Made by a program: the position numbers and the translations under genes
Source of the DNA: Scilla litardierei
Lineage: Eukaryota; Streptophyta; Magnoliopsida; Asparagales; Asparagaceae
Assembly: GCA_030789695.1 (NCBI GenBank)
Contig: CM061134.1
Span: 59,279,334-59,343,333, forward strand
DNA length: 64,000 nucleotides
Reading direction: 5' to 3'
In this document: in pieces, positions 1 through 11,698 of the stretch
Layout: each line of letters opens with the position of its first letter
Position numbering within the stretch: position 1 is the stretch's first letter
Notes under the pieces: model-generated
What the model was told of the DNA's origin: nothing
What the model saw: the letters and a program-made list of their open reading frames with translations, nothing else
The model's database searches: none

Positions 1-929
1 CAAAAAACCTTAACAGTTCGGGTCCAGAACTGTCAAAAAAGGCCCACCCGATCGGGTGGAAACTCACCCGATCGGGTGGAATAAACAGAGAGCTCAGATT
101 CGCAGAAACAGATCTCACCAGGTCGGTTGACAAGTCAACCGATCGGGTGAAATGAAATTCCAGACTGCAGCCAGTTTCAGCACATAGCTGCGCTTAGAAA
201 ATTCCAGAAAAATATAGAAAAATCGGATTTGGGCATGCGACCTATCGTTGGAAAGCTAACGACGATGCCGACGCTAGAAAAATAAGAGATCACCAAAAAT
301 CCTTCTGGAATGATAGCAGATCTTCAATGAATGACCAGCGGTGCGCGAAAGCGGAAGAAAAGGCCACCCGATCGGTTGAAACATCAACCGATCGGGTGAG
401 CCGCTTGTTGCTTTGGCCGTCGGGCTTCGGGAGCTTCAACCAGTCGCTGAGGAGAACGGGTGGCATGACCGGGTCGTCGTTTGGGAAACTTCAGCTTCAG
501 ATGAACCGATCGGGTGAGATATCACCCGATCGGTTGGAATTAAGCTCCAACTTCCCGAGAACTCTGTTGGGATGAACCGGTCGGCGAACCGGTCGGTTGA
601 CTTTGCACTTTGCTCCAACTTCAGTCCGGGTCGTGCACGCGTGCATCACCCGATCGGTTGGCTGTGTCCAACCGATCGGGTGGGGGCTGAAAAGTGGCAA
701 TCTTGGTCGTTTGACCCCCTGGATCACGCGTGACCCCTCCCGTTGCTCCGGGGACTCATGATATCATCGTTTTATGTCCCAAATGCTGTAAATTCCTGCA
801 AAACACAGAAAACACGGAAAAGTGAAAGAAAACAAGAAAACACGTGAAAACGAATAAAAGACGGCTGTAAAATACGGAAAAAACACGGAAGAAAACGTGC
901 GTAAATATATGAAATATAAACGCACGTCA
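1..929 (-). repeat. 3' LTR of the Athila-like element (partial)
   Basis: This is the downstream LTR in element orientation. It is truncated by the window start: the full LTR is about 2003 bp and only the U3-side 929 bp are present. It matches 5398-6326 at roughly 98.8% by eye. The U3 palindrome array recurs here at 44-683. The outer end in element orientation reads TGACGTGCG. Confidence 0.9.
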
Positions 930-943
930 AAATCCCCCAAGCT
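930..943 (-). other. Polypurine tract of the Athila-like element
   Basis: On the minus strand the sequence CTTGGGGGATTT sits directly against the LTR start TGACGTGCG. This is the expected plus-strand primer position for an LTR retrotransposon. Confidence 0.8.
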
Positions 944-2797
944 GAACTCTTCCTCGTCCTCGAGGAAGACGAGTGAGAGTAGGAGCTCGGAGGGAGAAAC
1001 TAGAGAGAAAGAGAGAAAAAGAGAACTCTGTATCCTAGATCGCCCGTCAGGGCCAACAAAATCAAAAACGATACACCAAGCAAGCAGACGCCAAATCATA
1101 TCACTAAACCAAGGAATACGAGTCCAGACAAGTGCCATGGGCCCATGCGGTGAAGCACGAGTGAGTACGGTCGTGTGCTAGCAGACGGTGTCACTATCTA
1201 CGATGTGCAATAAAGCTCCATATACACGTACCCAAAGAAAGACCCAAATATCGATTCGATTCGAATAAAGCGGTGAATATATAGCTCAAGCATGCATGAG
1301 AATAGAGCAAGAATCGAAACATATCATGCGTCATGGACTCCACAACTAGGGTTAAGGAAATCACCACGCTATAGCCTAGATAATAGCCAAAAAGTTCCTA
1401 AGCCAAGTGTTTTCGAAAACGATGGGGGTTGAGATGATGTGGAGTAGAACACTCGGTGCAAATTCTCGCCTTCCCTTTATTCTCGGCAAGTAGGAAAAAA
1501 TATTCACACGGGAATTTTTTTGGGTTTTGGGTATTTGTATGTTTTTTGGATTTTTGGATATACATATTTTTTTTTCTCTTTTCTTTTTTTGGGTTTTTCT
1601 TTTCTGTCTTTTTTTGGATTTTTGGATATTGGGATATTTACATGTGTACTCTCCCAAGTGGGAGAACGGTACACGACGAGGGGATTTGCACCAAGTAAAA
1701 CAAAAAAAGAAATCGGAATCTAAACACTTGGGCAAAGGAAACTATTCTCGCTAATTGGAGCATATGCTAAATGGGTTATCCTAGTCCTTAGTTGTGGAAT
1801 CCCGACACATGCGAAATGAAGTACACGATATATATATAGCATGCAGAAGCAGACATGGAAAATAAATTCCGCATATTCAAATCGAAGCATGATAATCTAG
1901 GGGTCATCCAAGGGTAGGTATATAAAACAACATCACAAAGTAGAAGCACACTATAAGCTATATACGACACACGACTCACATAAAAGCAAAGTGGACCCAC
2001 GAAGCGTGAAATGCAAGAGGACTCGATAACCTAGGGTTAGTGAGTGTGATTATCGATGCCATGCTAGGTGTGTGTGATTTTGTGGCAATTCATCATATGG
2101 GGTCATCTCTAGGAGAGAGAGAGAGAGAGAGAACAAAAGATGAGAAGAAAAAGAAAAACACGATGGAAAACGACTCAAAAACGAAGAAAAACGACACAAA
2201 TGACGAACGAAGTGCGACTCCCCCAAGCTGAAACTTGCATTGTCCTCAATGCAATAGTAGTGAATACGGGAGGGCAATGAAAATGGGGGGGAGTTACGCA
2301 CCGACACAAAAAATGAAAAACACGAAAAACACATGAGCGAAACTAAAAAAATAAAGAAAAAGAAACACTCAAATAAAAGGTATAAAACACGACAAAAGAA
2401 CACCTAGACACAAACACACAACAACGACACACGAAAACATGCACACAAATCGATTTTCCCCAAGCTGAACATGACAATGCCAGTGAAACGATATGATCAA
2501 TGTGATGCAGATTTATGCAAGGGGAAGATCGGAAAAGAAAAGAAAGAAATCAAACTGCAGGAGAGACGGTGTGCTCATTCTCCTCGGAAGAGGATGAGGG
2601 TGAAATGATAGAAGGGCACGACATGAAGGGTTATTAAGATGCAAAAGCAAACCCTAGATACGCTCCCCTCGCTAATGAGAGGAGACGAGATTATTCAAAT
2701 CTAAACTAGAAAGCGGTAAATTTTTACACTACTGGATTAAGATACACCTGAGCATAGGCGGATCCAAGATCTGAAGTGGGGCAGGTAGCTGCTCTAA
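944..2797 (-). other. Non-coding 3' interior of the Athila-like element
   Basis: Stretches of A-rich or T-rich low-complexity sequence with no coherent protein on either strand. It contains a short (GA)n run near 2112-2131 and two further CCCCAAGCTGAA motifs near 2221 and 2458 that resemble the sequence around the polypurine tract at 937. These may be secondary tracts or remnants of internal duplication. Confidence 0.55.
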
Positions 2798-4090
2798 CTA
2801 CTCCTTCTGTGGCTCCGCCAGAAGCGCTGTGCCACGTGTGCCAATGGACCCAAGCAATGCACCTCCAAGCATCCCTCGTAGGTGTCCACCTGTGACCTGC
2901 AAAGGACGAGGTGCATTAGTCCATGGCAAGAAATTATTTCCCAAAATAAATGTATCCCAGAGATAGTCGCCGGTAAATGATGGTAAAATATATGAAATGT
3001 GGCGAACACTCCCTGGAAATGGTATGCTATCCTCTGCGCTAGCGACGATCAAATCCCCGCTCTCCATGAGAAGTGGCTCTCCAGGTGGTGACACACCGCA
3101 GCATACCTCAAGGGAAGTCGATCCTATGTCCTGCGAGAGATATGGCGTGTCAAAAATATATGAGTCTAAAGAAATAGGACGTGAAAAGCGAGACTCAAAT
3201 GTGGAGTGAGAGTGAGTATGAAAATCTCCCTGAATAGGGGCAATATGCTCAAGTAGATGCTCAGCCGCAGAAGAAGTGGAGCGTGACGGTAGAGGTAGAT
3301 GTGGCTCGGGCTCCATGAAGTGGATGATCGTATCCAAGCCCTCATGCACATCCTCCTCGACGATATGCTCATGCTCCTCCATCTGCCCGATGTCCTAAAT
3401 GACATCCTCATGGTTGACCACCGACCAAGGAGGAAGCTGTGACAGAGATGGCTCTTGAGGTGGATGTGGAGCGGACCCCTCGTATGTGGTCGTGGTGTCC
3501 TCGTCCTCACGCACATCCTCCTCGCCTGTATGCATAATCTCTGTAAACTCCTCAGTGCTCTCATAGGACTCATGTGGGATATCCAAATCAAGACAAGAAA
3601 TCTCTCCCACAGATCCTAGATAAATCTCCCCATCCTCACTATCATCATCAAAAAATGCTTCGTCATCCAAGTGGTAGTGATGAAAAAATGGGGTATCGGC
3701 TTGAGATGTGTCTATGGTGGCCGATGGCATGGTGGTCTCAACCATGAAAGTGGGTATATCCTCTCCTTCATCCCCTCTCCTCGGTGTCGGCTCGGTGATT
3801 GGTACCATTAAGTTTTGTAATATTTGGCCTTGGTTAAACATGGCACTTTCAAGGAGAGACACGATGTTTGATTCTTCTTGTGTTTGTGGAGGGGTATAAG
3901 TTTGAGGAAATGGATGGGAGGTGTTTGGGCTAAGGTTGTGGGAAAATGTTTGGCCTTGGGGTGGGGGGAGGCTCTCAAGCGTAAATGGGCAATCATAATA
4001 CACGTGCCCCGCCATCCCACAAGTCTCACAAACCACAACTGGATAAGGATCGTATCCTCCCATCTGAGCATCGAAATTTGATCTCCACAT
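2798..4090 (-). pseudogene. gag-like frame of the Athila-like element, split by one in-frame TAG
   Basis: Reading from the ATG at 4090-4088, the frame gives 231 residues, a TAG at 3395-3397, then continues in the same frame for about 198 more residues to 2798. Near the N-terminus is a zinc-knuckle-like motif CETCGMAGHVYYDC (C-X2-C-X4-H-X4-C). After it come a Pro/Gln-rich stretch and strongly acidic segments. No protease or polymerase motifs follow. An N-terminal knuckle is unusual, since gag knuckles normally lie near the C-terminus, so an upstream exon may be missing or decayed. The stop could be simple decay or a read-through site; one copy cannot decide. The function, nucleic-acid binding in particle formation, is inferred from the knuckle and the position between primer site and polypurine tract. 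Confidence 0.6.
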
Positions 4091-4299
4091 GGTAATATCA
4101 AAGATACCTGGACAACAAAAATAAGAAAACTAGAGAGGAGCGTCAATAGTACAAGAGAATAACAAAAAGATAATATAATGGTGGGGGAAAAATTTCTTGG
4201 TTATTGAATATATTTTTTTTTTCTAAAAAAAAGAAAAAGAAATTTTTTTTTATGTATAGTCTACCGAACCCAAGGTAAGCTAATATCAAACCGAACGCC

Positions 4300-4317
4300 T
4301 CCCCGGCAACGGCGCCA
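4300..4317 (-). other. Primer binding site, tRNA-Asp
   Basis: On the minus strand the 18 bases TGGCGCCGTTGCCGGGGA complement the 3' end of plant tRNA-Asp. A 6-nt gap separates it from the LTR end at 4324. This fixes both orientation and LTR boundary. Confidence 0.9.
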
Positions 4318-5382
4318 AAAACTTGACCGGCGCCCCGTTTACGGTTTGGGCGCGGTGTCGTTTTACCGCAAGTGCACGGTTAGTGTAGGGTGCGGGTTTA
4401 TCGAACTCAGGGAGGTGGATGGCTTGAGTGGCTACTAGCCTCGCCTAGGTCGTGTGCTAGCTACGCGGATGATAAGGGTGAAGTGTAGAAATGAAAGAAA
4501 GAAATAAAAAGACACGAAATGAATCCCCGCTAACACGGGCTAGAGCACTCATGACACTTGGCATTTGACTTGACCCAGGGTGAGACATTGCCCCAAAAGG
4601 TGGTACCTAGCGTCCATGGCCCGATATTCCGGTCGGTGCCAAGCACGCTAGGCCTACCCGGTTCCGGACGGTGGGCATTCCCATGTCCATTAACACCTTC
4701 CGAAACCGGGAGCATTAAGGTCACAATGATATCTCCCAACACTTCGTCCAAGCCGCTCCCGCGTGCGAGGACTCGATGTCAACGCTCGGGGCGTGAGCTA
4801 TGGCTAGGGAGTCAACCGCCAAGTTTATTCCCCCTTGGCCCGACGGTCAGAGGCGGTCTTTCTCCCGCCAATGACAATGAAACACCCCCGCGTAACCCTA
4901 ATGGCCAAATAGGTCAAATGTGATTTCTAGCAATACATCGAAGCGGATCTTGACAGGACAAGCACCGGACCCCAATCCCCAACACATCTAGTGTGTCGCC
5001 ATACGAATTGGACCCAGATTGCTAGAAATCCCCATTGACACATTTCATCGAACACGTGCCATGCAACCAAGTCAAATGAAACAACCAAGCATCAATCCTA
5101 CCCTAACCCGTATTAGGGTTCATCAAAACTACTCAATGATGAATAACATAAAAACAAACAGCACAAAAGACATATAAACTTTCACCATCAAGCAAAATAA
5201 ACACAATACAAACAATGAAGAAAAAGAGAAGAAAATACTTATCTTGAGTTTGAATCTTCAATCCAATACAAGGTTTATTACCATAGAAAAGCTAATCTAA
5301 CCTAATCTAAACTTACAAGAGAAAGGGGCAAAAAGCCCTAGAAAAACTGAGAAGAACCCCCTCCAAGTCGTGCCCCAACTTC

Positions 5383-5392
5383 TATTTATAAA
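5383..5392 (-). promoter_or_regulatory. LTR TATA box (Athila-like element)
   Basis: The minus strand reads TTTATAAATA just downstream, in element orientation, of the palindrome array. It is the best core-promoter candidate in the LTR. Confidence 0.65.
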
Positions 5393-5440
5393 CCCCCCAA
5401 AAAACCTTAACAGTTCGGGTCCAGAACTGTCAAAAAAGGC

Positions 5441-6080
5441 CCACCCGATCGGGTGGAAACTCACCCGATCGGGTGGAATAAACAGAGAGCTCAGATTCGC
5501 AGAAACAGATCTCACCCGGTCGGTTGACAAGTCAACCGATCGGGTGAAATGAAATTCCAGACTGCAGCCAGTTTCAGCACATAGCTGCGCTTAGAAAATT
5601 CCAGAAAAATCTAGAAAAATCGGATTTGGGCATGCGACCTATCGTTGGAAAGCTAACGACGATGCCGACGCTAGAAAAATAAGAGATCACCCAAAATCCT
5701 TCTGGAATGATAGCAGATCTTCAATGAATGAGCAGCGGTGCGCGAAAGCGGAAGAAAAGGCCACCCGATCGGTTGAAACATCAACCGATCGGGTGAGCCG
5801 CTTGTTGCTTTGGCCGTCGGGCTTCGGGAGCTTCAACCGGTCGCTGAGGAGAACGGGTGGCATGACCGGGTCGTCGTTTGGGAAACTTCAGCTTCAGATG
5901 AACCGATCGGGTGAGATATCACCCGCTCGGTTGGAATTAAGCTCCAACTTCCCGAGAACTCTGTTGGGATGAACCGGTCGGCGAACCGGTCGGTTGACTT
6001 TGCACTTTGCTCCAACTTCAGTCCGGGTCGTGCACGCGTGCATCACCCGATCGGTTGGCTGTGTCCAACCGATCGGGTGG
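5441..6080. repeat. Array of CCGATCGG-type palindromes in U3
   Basis: The 16-bp perfect palindrome CCACCCGATCGGGTGG occurs at 5441-5456 and again in 14-bp form about 20 bp later. Close variants (AACCGATCGGGT, CACCCGGTCGGTT, AACCGGTCGG) recur in pairs near 5514, 5761, 5836, 5897, 5971 and 6044, each pair separated by a short spacer. All lie upstream of the TATA box in element orientation. The same array is present in the other LTR at 44-683. Confidence 0.9.
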
Positions 6081-6326
6081 GGGCTGAAAAGTGGCAATCT
6101 TGGTCATTTGACCCCCTGGATCACGCGTGACCCCTCCCGTTGCTCCGGGGACTCATGATATCATCGTTTTATGTCCCAAATGCTGTAAATTCCTGCAAAA
6201 CACAGAAAACACGGAAAAGTGAAAGAAAACAAGAAAACACGCGAAAACGAATAAAAGACGGCGGTAAAATACGGAAAAAACACGGAAGAAAACGTGCGTA
6301 AATATATGAAATATAAACGCACGTCA

Positions 6327-7216
6327 TTATGAAGGAACAATTTGATATGAGCCACATGGGTGAGCTCAAATATTTCTTAGGTCTCCAAATTCACCAAATG
6401 GACGATGCAATCTTCATCCACCAAACGAAGTATACGGTGGAGTTGCTTAAGCGATTTGGAATGGAGAGTGCTTCCGGGAAAAAGACTCCAATGAGCACGA
6501 CTACGCATCTTGACAAGGATACGGGCGGTAAGGATGTAGACATTCGTCTATATCGAGGTATGATATGTAGTTTGATTTATCTTACCGCAAGTAGGCCCGA
6601 TATTATGTTTGCCGTATGCGTATGTGCTCGTTATCCGTCTCAACCTAAGGAGTCTCACTTAGTAGCGGTAAAACGTATTTTCCGTTATCTAAGTTATACA
6701 CTTGATTTTGGATTACTTTATCCAAAATCTAGCACGTATGAGTTAATCTCATATAGTGATGCCGATTATGCGGGATGCAAATCCGACAGGAAAAGTACTA
6801 GTGGCACTTGCCATTTTATAGGAAATTCCCTTGTCTCTTGGTTTTCCAAGAAGCAAAATTCCGTGTCACTTTCAACCACCGAGGCGGAATATATTGCCGC
6901 CGGTGCCGCGTGTGCTCAAGTTCTTTAGATGAGACACACACTTAAAGACTTTGGTATTAATTGTGATACTTGCCCTATCATGGTTGACAACCAAAGTGCA
7001 ATATGTCTTTCCAAGAACCCGGTACACCATTCCCGTTCGAAACACATAGATGTCCGACACCATTTTTTAGATGATCATGTTGCTAAAAAGGACATCATTT
7101 TAGTGCACGTTGAAACCCAAAAGCAAATCGCCGATATTTTCACAAAACCCCTAAAGGAGGACTCCTTTGTGCGGTTGCGTCGAGAATTGGGGATTATGGG
7201 TGAATCCGAGATATAG
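6327..7216 (+). pseudogene. Sirevirus (Ty1/copia) pol, end of reverse transcriptase and RNase H
   Basis: The translation from 6329 shows late Copia reverse-transcriptase motifs (MGELKYFLGLQIHQ) and the RNase H block (YSDADYAGCKSDRKSTSG, TEAEYIA), then KHIDVRHHF and the terminal ADIFTKPL. A TAG at 6926-6928 sits where related proteins have tryptophan (QLLW), so the frame is broken by a TGG-to-TAG type change. It resumes in frame at 6929 and ends at 7216. The 5' part of pol lies beyond the Athila-like insertion, off the left of the window. An envelope-like ORF follows, the Sirevirus gene order. Once part of the gag-pol polyprotein; not functional here. Confidence 0.9.
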
Positions 7217-8100
7217 GATTCATGTTTCATTCAATAATCTTGCATGGTATTCTATTTCGAAATATTTCGTTCATGCTAGACTTATTGGATTTTTCGAGAA
7301 TTTATGTGATATTTTGAATTTTTGCTCGAATTCATGTTTTGAATGTCGTATTTAAGATTTCGATGTTTAATGGGGTAGTTTAGATGATTATTGAGAGTTT
7401 TGCGATATATCGTCCAAGTGTATTGAGGAGAGAACTTGATTATCAACTTTTGGACTCTTTTAGTCGGTTTCAGTTCAACCACCAACCGACTAGATGTTCA
7501 TCTAGTCGGTTAGTAGAAGAACTTAGACCGACTAACTCGAGCTTTTTGAGTTTCCTCTTCATTTTAACTCTTTAGTCGGTTCATGTTCAGTGACCGACCG
7601 ACTAGATTGAGATCTAGTCGGTCAGTAAATGAACGTAGACCGACTAAATCTTGTCAGTAAATCTTGGATTCAGCCACTGTTTGCAACTAGTCGGTTCAAG
7701 CTCATTGACCGACCGACTAGATCGTGATCTAGTCGGTCAGTGCTTGAACTGTGACCGACTAGTTATGCCAGGGACTGTTTGGTCATTTGCGATCTCGACC
7801 GACTTAATCTCAGCTTAGTCGGTTTGTTTTCATTCTAATCGGTTCAAACCCCTTCTCCCTCAGCTTTAAACCCCGACCCCTCGCAGCCCCTTCGAATTCC
7901 GATCCACCTCCGGCCGTTTTCCGGCCATCTCTGTCAATCTCCACCGTCGGCCCCTCCTTCTAGGTGATTTCCTCTCTTTCTAGGGTTAGTTTTCCATTCC
8001 TAGTGCTAGGGTTAGTTCGATTTCTAGGGTATCTAGGGTTTGATTCATTTTCGGCTAGGGTTCGTTTGTTTGATCTCTTGTGTCGTGTTGTGCCGAGACT
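7217..8100 (+). other. Sirevirus spacer between pol and envelope-like ORF, with palindromes
   Basis: There is no protein in this 880-bp spacer. From 7450 to 7840 it carries repeated CTAGTCGGT / ACCGACTAG inverted motifs, the same motif family found in the LTR at 12110-12770. A C/T-rich stretch follows, then a possible splice donor near 7960 (CTAGGTGATT) and several TAGGGTT motifs before the ATG at 8101. It could be a leader or intron region for expressing the downstream ORF; this is inference. Confidence 0.65.
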
Positions 8101-9771
8101 ATGGCAAGAACACGTATCCCGATCACTCCGTCTAGCCCCTCGCCGATGACCGTAGAACAAAACCCTTCGGATCCCGAGCATCCAACCCCTCCGAAACGCC
8201 GTGTCAAGACCACCCATCCTTCGTCGTCTTCGCCTCCTCTCAAGAAGAAGAGGACGACGACCGCCAAGCCTAGAGGTCAACCCACGCCCAAGCCCAAGGC
8301 CAAAGTTCTTGCCTCTCATTCTTCTTTCCATACTCCTACCGATTCCGATACGGAGTATAACCCCGAGACAGAGACTCATAGGGAACCCACTCCCCCTATC
8401 CATCCTGAGTCTAGCACCCACCCTCGTACGTTTACCCGTAAGCCTAAGGGAAAGGCTCCGATGCCGGTGGGCGGTGTCGATATCTCGTTGTGTCGCGACG
8501 ACCCGTTGTGTCTCGCGGCTTACAACCGTATCGAACACTGTCCACTGCTTCTGGAGCATTTCGTACAGTTCAGTGACTTCATTGGGTTAGCTGATATTCT
8601 TTCGTCGTCGGGTCTTCTCGATTATCTTCGTTATGACCCGAAGGTGAACCCTCACCCGTACCCTCGTTTAGTGAAGCTTTTCTATGCGAATAGGATCCGG
8701 GGTCAGTACGATCAGACCCACTCTGTTGAGACGACTGTTTTGGGGACTCCTATAGTCCTCACAGCGGAAATCTTAGGAGAGATTTTGGGTATCTCTTCGT
8801 CTAGCCTCCTCCCCTCTGATATCTCTGTTGACGATATTTCTTCTCTTGATCAGACCATCCTTTCAGAGATTTTCCATTAGATCCCTCCTGCCATGATTGG
8901 CGTGCCATCTAAATCTTTCAAGCCAAATGCATGGGTCCTAAACTTGATTCTGAAGTCGTGCTTACTTCCCAAGTACGGCTCCTCATCTTTACCGTCCCAG
9001 CCCTTTCTGAAGCTCATCTATGTTATCTTCATGGGGAGCTCGATTAATTGGGCTCGCATTATACTCGATAAGATTGATTCTTTCGAGTGTATTCGCAAGT
9101 CATCTAAATCGGCTCATATCCCATTTCCTTGCTTATTGACCCTCGTGTTTCGTCACTTCCGTGTCACGTTGCCTCGTGACGATGAGCGTCCCCTTGGTCC
9201 TCCCCTGAACGTGACTGCCGTCAAGAAATCTCTTGCGGCGCTTCGTCACGTTCAGAGGACGACACCTTCAGCGTCTGCCTCTACCCCTGCCTCTGCCTCT
9301 GGTGCTCCCTCTGCCACCCTGGACGAGGTCGTACGGTTACTTCGTCGTCACGAGTCTCGCTTGGCTCGTACCGAGGAGGTAGTTTGCTGTGTGGCTCGTC
9401 TGTTGGGTGTTGAGCTTCCTCCTTCTGTGTCTGAGGATGAGGAGTTGGATGAGATGGCTGAGGAGGACGTTGAGGAGCTTTGTCGTGCTTCGACTCGTGC
9501 CCCCGAGGGCACTTCTGCTGCTGCTGGTGCTACCTCTTCCGGTGATGCTGTTGCTGCTTCGTCTGTTGGTGCCCTCGAGAGCACACCTGTTGTCGCCACT
9601 CCTGTGGTGGATACTCCGACTGGTGCTCCCGAGGCCACTACGGTTGCTGCTTCAGAGGTTGCCACTTCAGCTGTCGCTCCTGCTGATCTTCCGGACGTTC
9701 CTGCTGATCCAGTCACCTCCTCTGCTCCTGCTGAGCCTGCAGTTGCTTCTGATCCTCCCGCTGCCTCTTGA
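8101..9771 (+). pseudogene. Sirevirus envelope-like ORF, broken by one TAG
   Basis: One frame runs from ATG 8101 (MARTRIP) to the stop at 9769-9771, interrupted only by TAG 8878-8880 after SEIFH. The N-terminal 120 residues are basic and Pro/Ser-rich. The middle (about residues 130-400) resembles the plant 'putative transposon protein' domain often found 3' of pol in Sireviruses, with motifs such as ADILSSSGLLDYLRYDP and PKYGSSSLPSQPFLKLIY. The C-terminal third is Ala/Ser/Pro-rich with an acidic patch. I see no convincing signal peptide or membrane anchor, so 'envelope-like' rests on position and family, not on demonstrated membrane function. By comparison with related proteins the stop probably replaces a tryptophan codon. 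Position after pol and before the polypurine tracts fits a third Sirevirus ORF. Confidence 0.78.
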
Positions 9772-10036
9772 GTTTCTTCGAGGCCTCTCCCGATACTCAT
9801 TGGATGATCTATCTAGTTGTGAGAGATGTTGGGTAGGATAGTGTGGGTGGCTATGTATTTTGGATCATTTTGATGTCTTTTTGATATTTTTGATGATGTA
9901 TTTGGATGTCTTTTGATGATGATGTATTTTCGTTGACACTCCGATATCTGTGATATGATGATATATTTTTGTGCACCGATCAGTCGATCGATGTTATGTA
10001 TGTCGGTGATGTACTCTGCTTCATATTATATATATA
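9772..10036 (+). other. Non-coding Sirevirus sequence 3' of the envelope-like ORF
   Basis: T- and G-rich sequence with repeated GATGAT and TTTTGATG motifs and no ORF. It ends in the TA-rich site where the Helitron inserted. Confidence 0.55.
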
Positions 10037-10980
10037 CTAGTCATAACCCGTGCCCGCGGGCACGGTTCATTTAAGATTTTCCCTTGCGAAATCTTTGTTC
10101 CCCGAAATTTTTTTTTCAAAACCAAAATTTAAAAGAAAAACAAATTAGCTTACAATATTTAGCGGCACAGGCGTCTTCGGCGTGGGTGCCTTCGGTGCGG
10201 AACAACAAATTCAGCGCATGCGCCTTCGACACAGAACACTAAGTTCGACGTGGGTGCCTTCGACGCAGAACAACAAATTCGACGTAAAACAACAATTTTG
10301 ACGCAGGTGCCTTAGGCGCGGAACAACAAATCAGCGTTAAATATGGCGCGGGCGCCTTCGGCGCGGAACAACAACTTCAGCGCATGCGTCTTCGACACAG
10401 AAAACCAAATTCGACGTGGGTGCCTTCGGCGCAAAACAACAAATTCGGCGTAAAACAACAATTTCGGCGCTGGTGCCTTAGGCACGGAGCAACAAATCAG
10501 CGTTAAAAAATTTCGCTGGCGCCTTCGGCGATGGCGCCTTCGGCGATGGCGCCTTCGGCGATGGCGCCTTCGGCGATGGCGCCTTCGGCGCTGGCTTCAT
10601 ATACATATAACACGTGCCCGTGGGACACTGTTTATTTAAAAATCTTGGACCCACTAATTTTAAACAAAAATCAATAATTATTAGTTTCCCCTGAAATATC
10701 AGCAGATGGGATCGAAATTTTACAGGGTTTTGCAACGCGGATCAATGAGTTGGCAGCATCTCCCGCATTCATTCTCCCACAGCTTGCGTCCATTCCCAAG
10801 ATGAGATTGTGTGTGTGCACAACATTTTTTTCATAACTAATATTAAAAGTCTATTCATAATTTCAATGTTTTTGTGTATTCCCAACAAATTTCTCTTTAA
10901 CCCAAAAATTTCCCGCCAAAACTTGATGTGACATTGCCACATAGGACAAATTCAAAATCTGCCCTCAATTGTAATATAGA
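10037..10980 (-). mobile_element. Non-autonomous Helitron A
   Basis: On the minus strand it starts TCTATATTACAATTG and ends with the hairpin CCGTGCCCGCGGGCACGG, a spacer GTTATGA and the terminal CTAG. It sits between A and T in a TATATA tract, the canonical Helitron insertion. There is no Rep/helicase gene. The interior has GC-rich repeats built on GCGCCTTCGGCG and GAACAACAAATT, shared with Helitron C at 54165-54879. A second, degenerate copy of the 3' end (ACACGTGCCCGTGGGACACTG) lies at about 10610-10631. Confidence 0.85.
10514..10595. repeat. 15-bp tandem repeat inside Helitron A
   Basis: Five near-perfect copies of the unit GCGCCTTCGGCGATG in a row. Each contains the small inverted repeat CGCC-TTC-GGCG. 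Confidence 0.9.
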
Positions 10981-11698
10981 TATATATATATACATCGCAG
11001 TTGACATCTCATTCTATTGTGCAATTTATAATTCTTTATGTCTCTAATGTATGATTTCGTCGCTCGACGACAATAACTTGGTTTAATAGAAATTTCTTCT
11101 ATGGCAACATAGAATTGTTTTCCATGCACTACATTAACCAAGAATGTTGATATTGGGGAGTATATTCCATAACTCAATCCGTAATATTGATTTGAGTTTT
11201 GATGATTTCGTTTTACGATTTTCGATTTTGGTTTCATTGACACGCCTTGATTTTATTCATATTTCTTTGGTGTCACTTGAACCTTCGTCGTATTCTACGA
11301 CTCCCGTGCTTTTTAATTTGAGGCCATTGTTTTTGTCGTTGTTATCCTCCCGCTCTTTTTGCTTATGCCAAAGGGGGAGAGATATAATAATAACGATGTG
11401 CCAAATGAAAATTTAAAGCATTTCTCCAAGAATCTAACTTGATGTGTTAGATTCAGGGGGAGTTAAGATATATAAATGGATTTTCAAATCCGATATTTCA
11501 ATAACCTACGTTTGGTATTTCAATAATTCAATAATCGATTATCATTTAATATACTTCACTCGTCTGCTTGATGCGTATTATTTTTGTTTATATTGAAATT
11601 AACGTGTCATCAATGCAGGGGGAGTAAGTAAATTTCATTTGAATTATTATTTTTGATTATTATTTATGTTGGTTTGTCATCACCAAAAAGGGGGAGAA
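10981..11698 (+). other. Sirevirus 3' untranslated region with repeated polypurine tracts
   Basis: No gene. Four GGGGGAG-type purine tracts occur at about 11371, 11454, 11618 and 11688; the last (AAAAAGGGGGAGAA) abuts the LTR. Repeated polypurine tracts before the 3' LTR are a known hallmark of Sireviruses. Confidence 0.8.

Larger units (their letters stand above)
1..6326 (-). mobile_element. Non-autonomous Athila-like Ty3/gypsy LTR element (left LTR cut by window edge)
   Basis: Positions 1-929 and 5398-6326 are a direct repeat in perfect register (offset 5397) with about a dozen substitutions and no indel, so they are parts of two LTRs. A tRNA-Asp primer binding site at 4300-4317 and a polypurine tract at 930-943 fix the minus orientation and place the full LTR at 4324-6326. 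The LTR begins TGACC and ends CGTCA. The 3.4-kb interior holds one gag-like frame and no recognisable protease, reverse transcriptase or integrase, so the element must borrow enzymes. tRNA-Asp priming is typical of the Athila lineage; the lineage call is inference. It has split a Sirevirus pol gene that resumes at 6327; the expected 5-bp target duplication would be TTATG, but its other copy lies left of the window. Confidence 0.88.
4324..6326 (-). repeat. 5' LTR of the Athila-like element (2003 bp)
   Basis: Bounded by TG...CA-type ends, with the primer site on its inner side and the interrupted Sirevirus frame on its outer side. U3 lies at high coordinates and carries a palindrome array (5441-6080). 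A TATA box at 5383-5392 follows. The R-U5 side is T-poor and contains the sequence next to the primer site that is typical of Athila-like LTR ends. Confidence 0.88.

Noticed and set aside
4300..4317. Match to tRNA-Asp as a possible tRNA gene
   Set aside because: Only the 3' 18 bases are present and it lies 6 nt from an LTR end, so it is a primer site.
7960..8559. Arg-rich minus-strand frame
   Set aside because: Antisense shadow of the Sirevirus envelope-like ORF.
9348..9841. Ala/Thr-rich minus-strand and Leu-rich plus-strand frames
   Set aside because: Shadows of the Ala/Ser-rich C-terminus of the envelope-like ORF.
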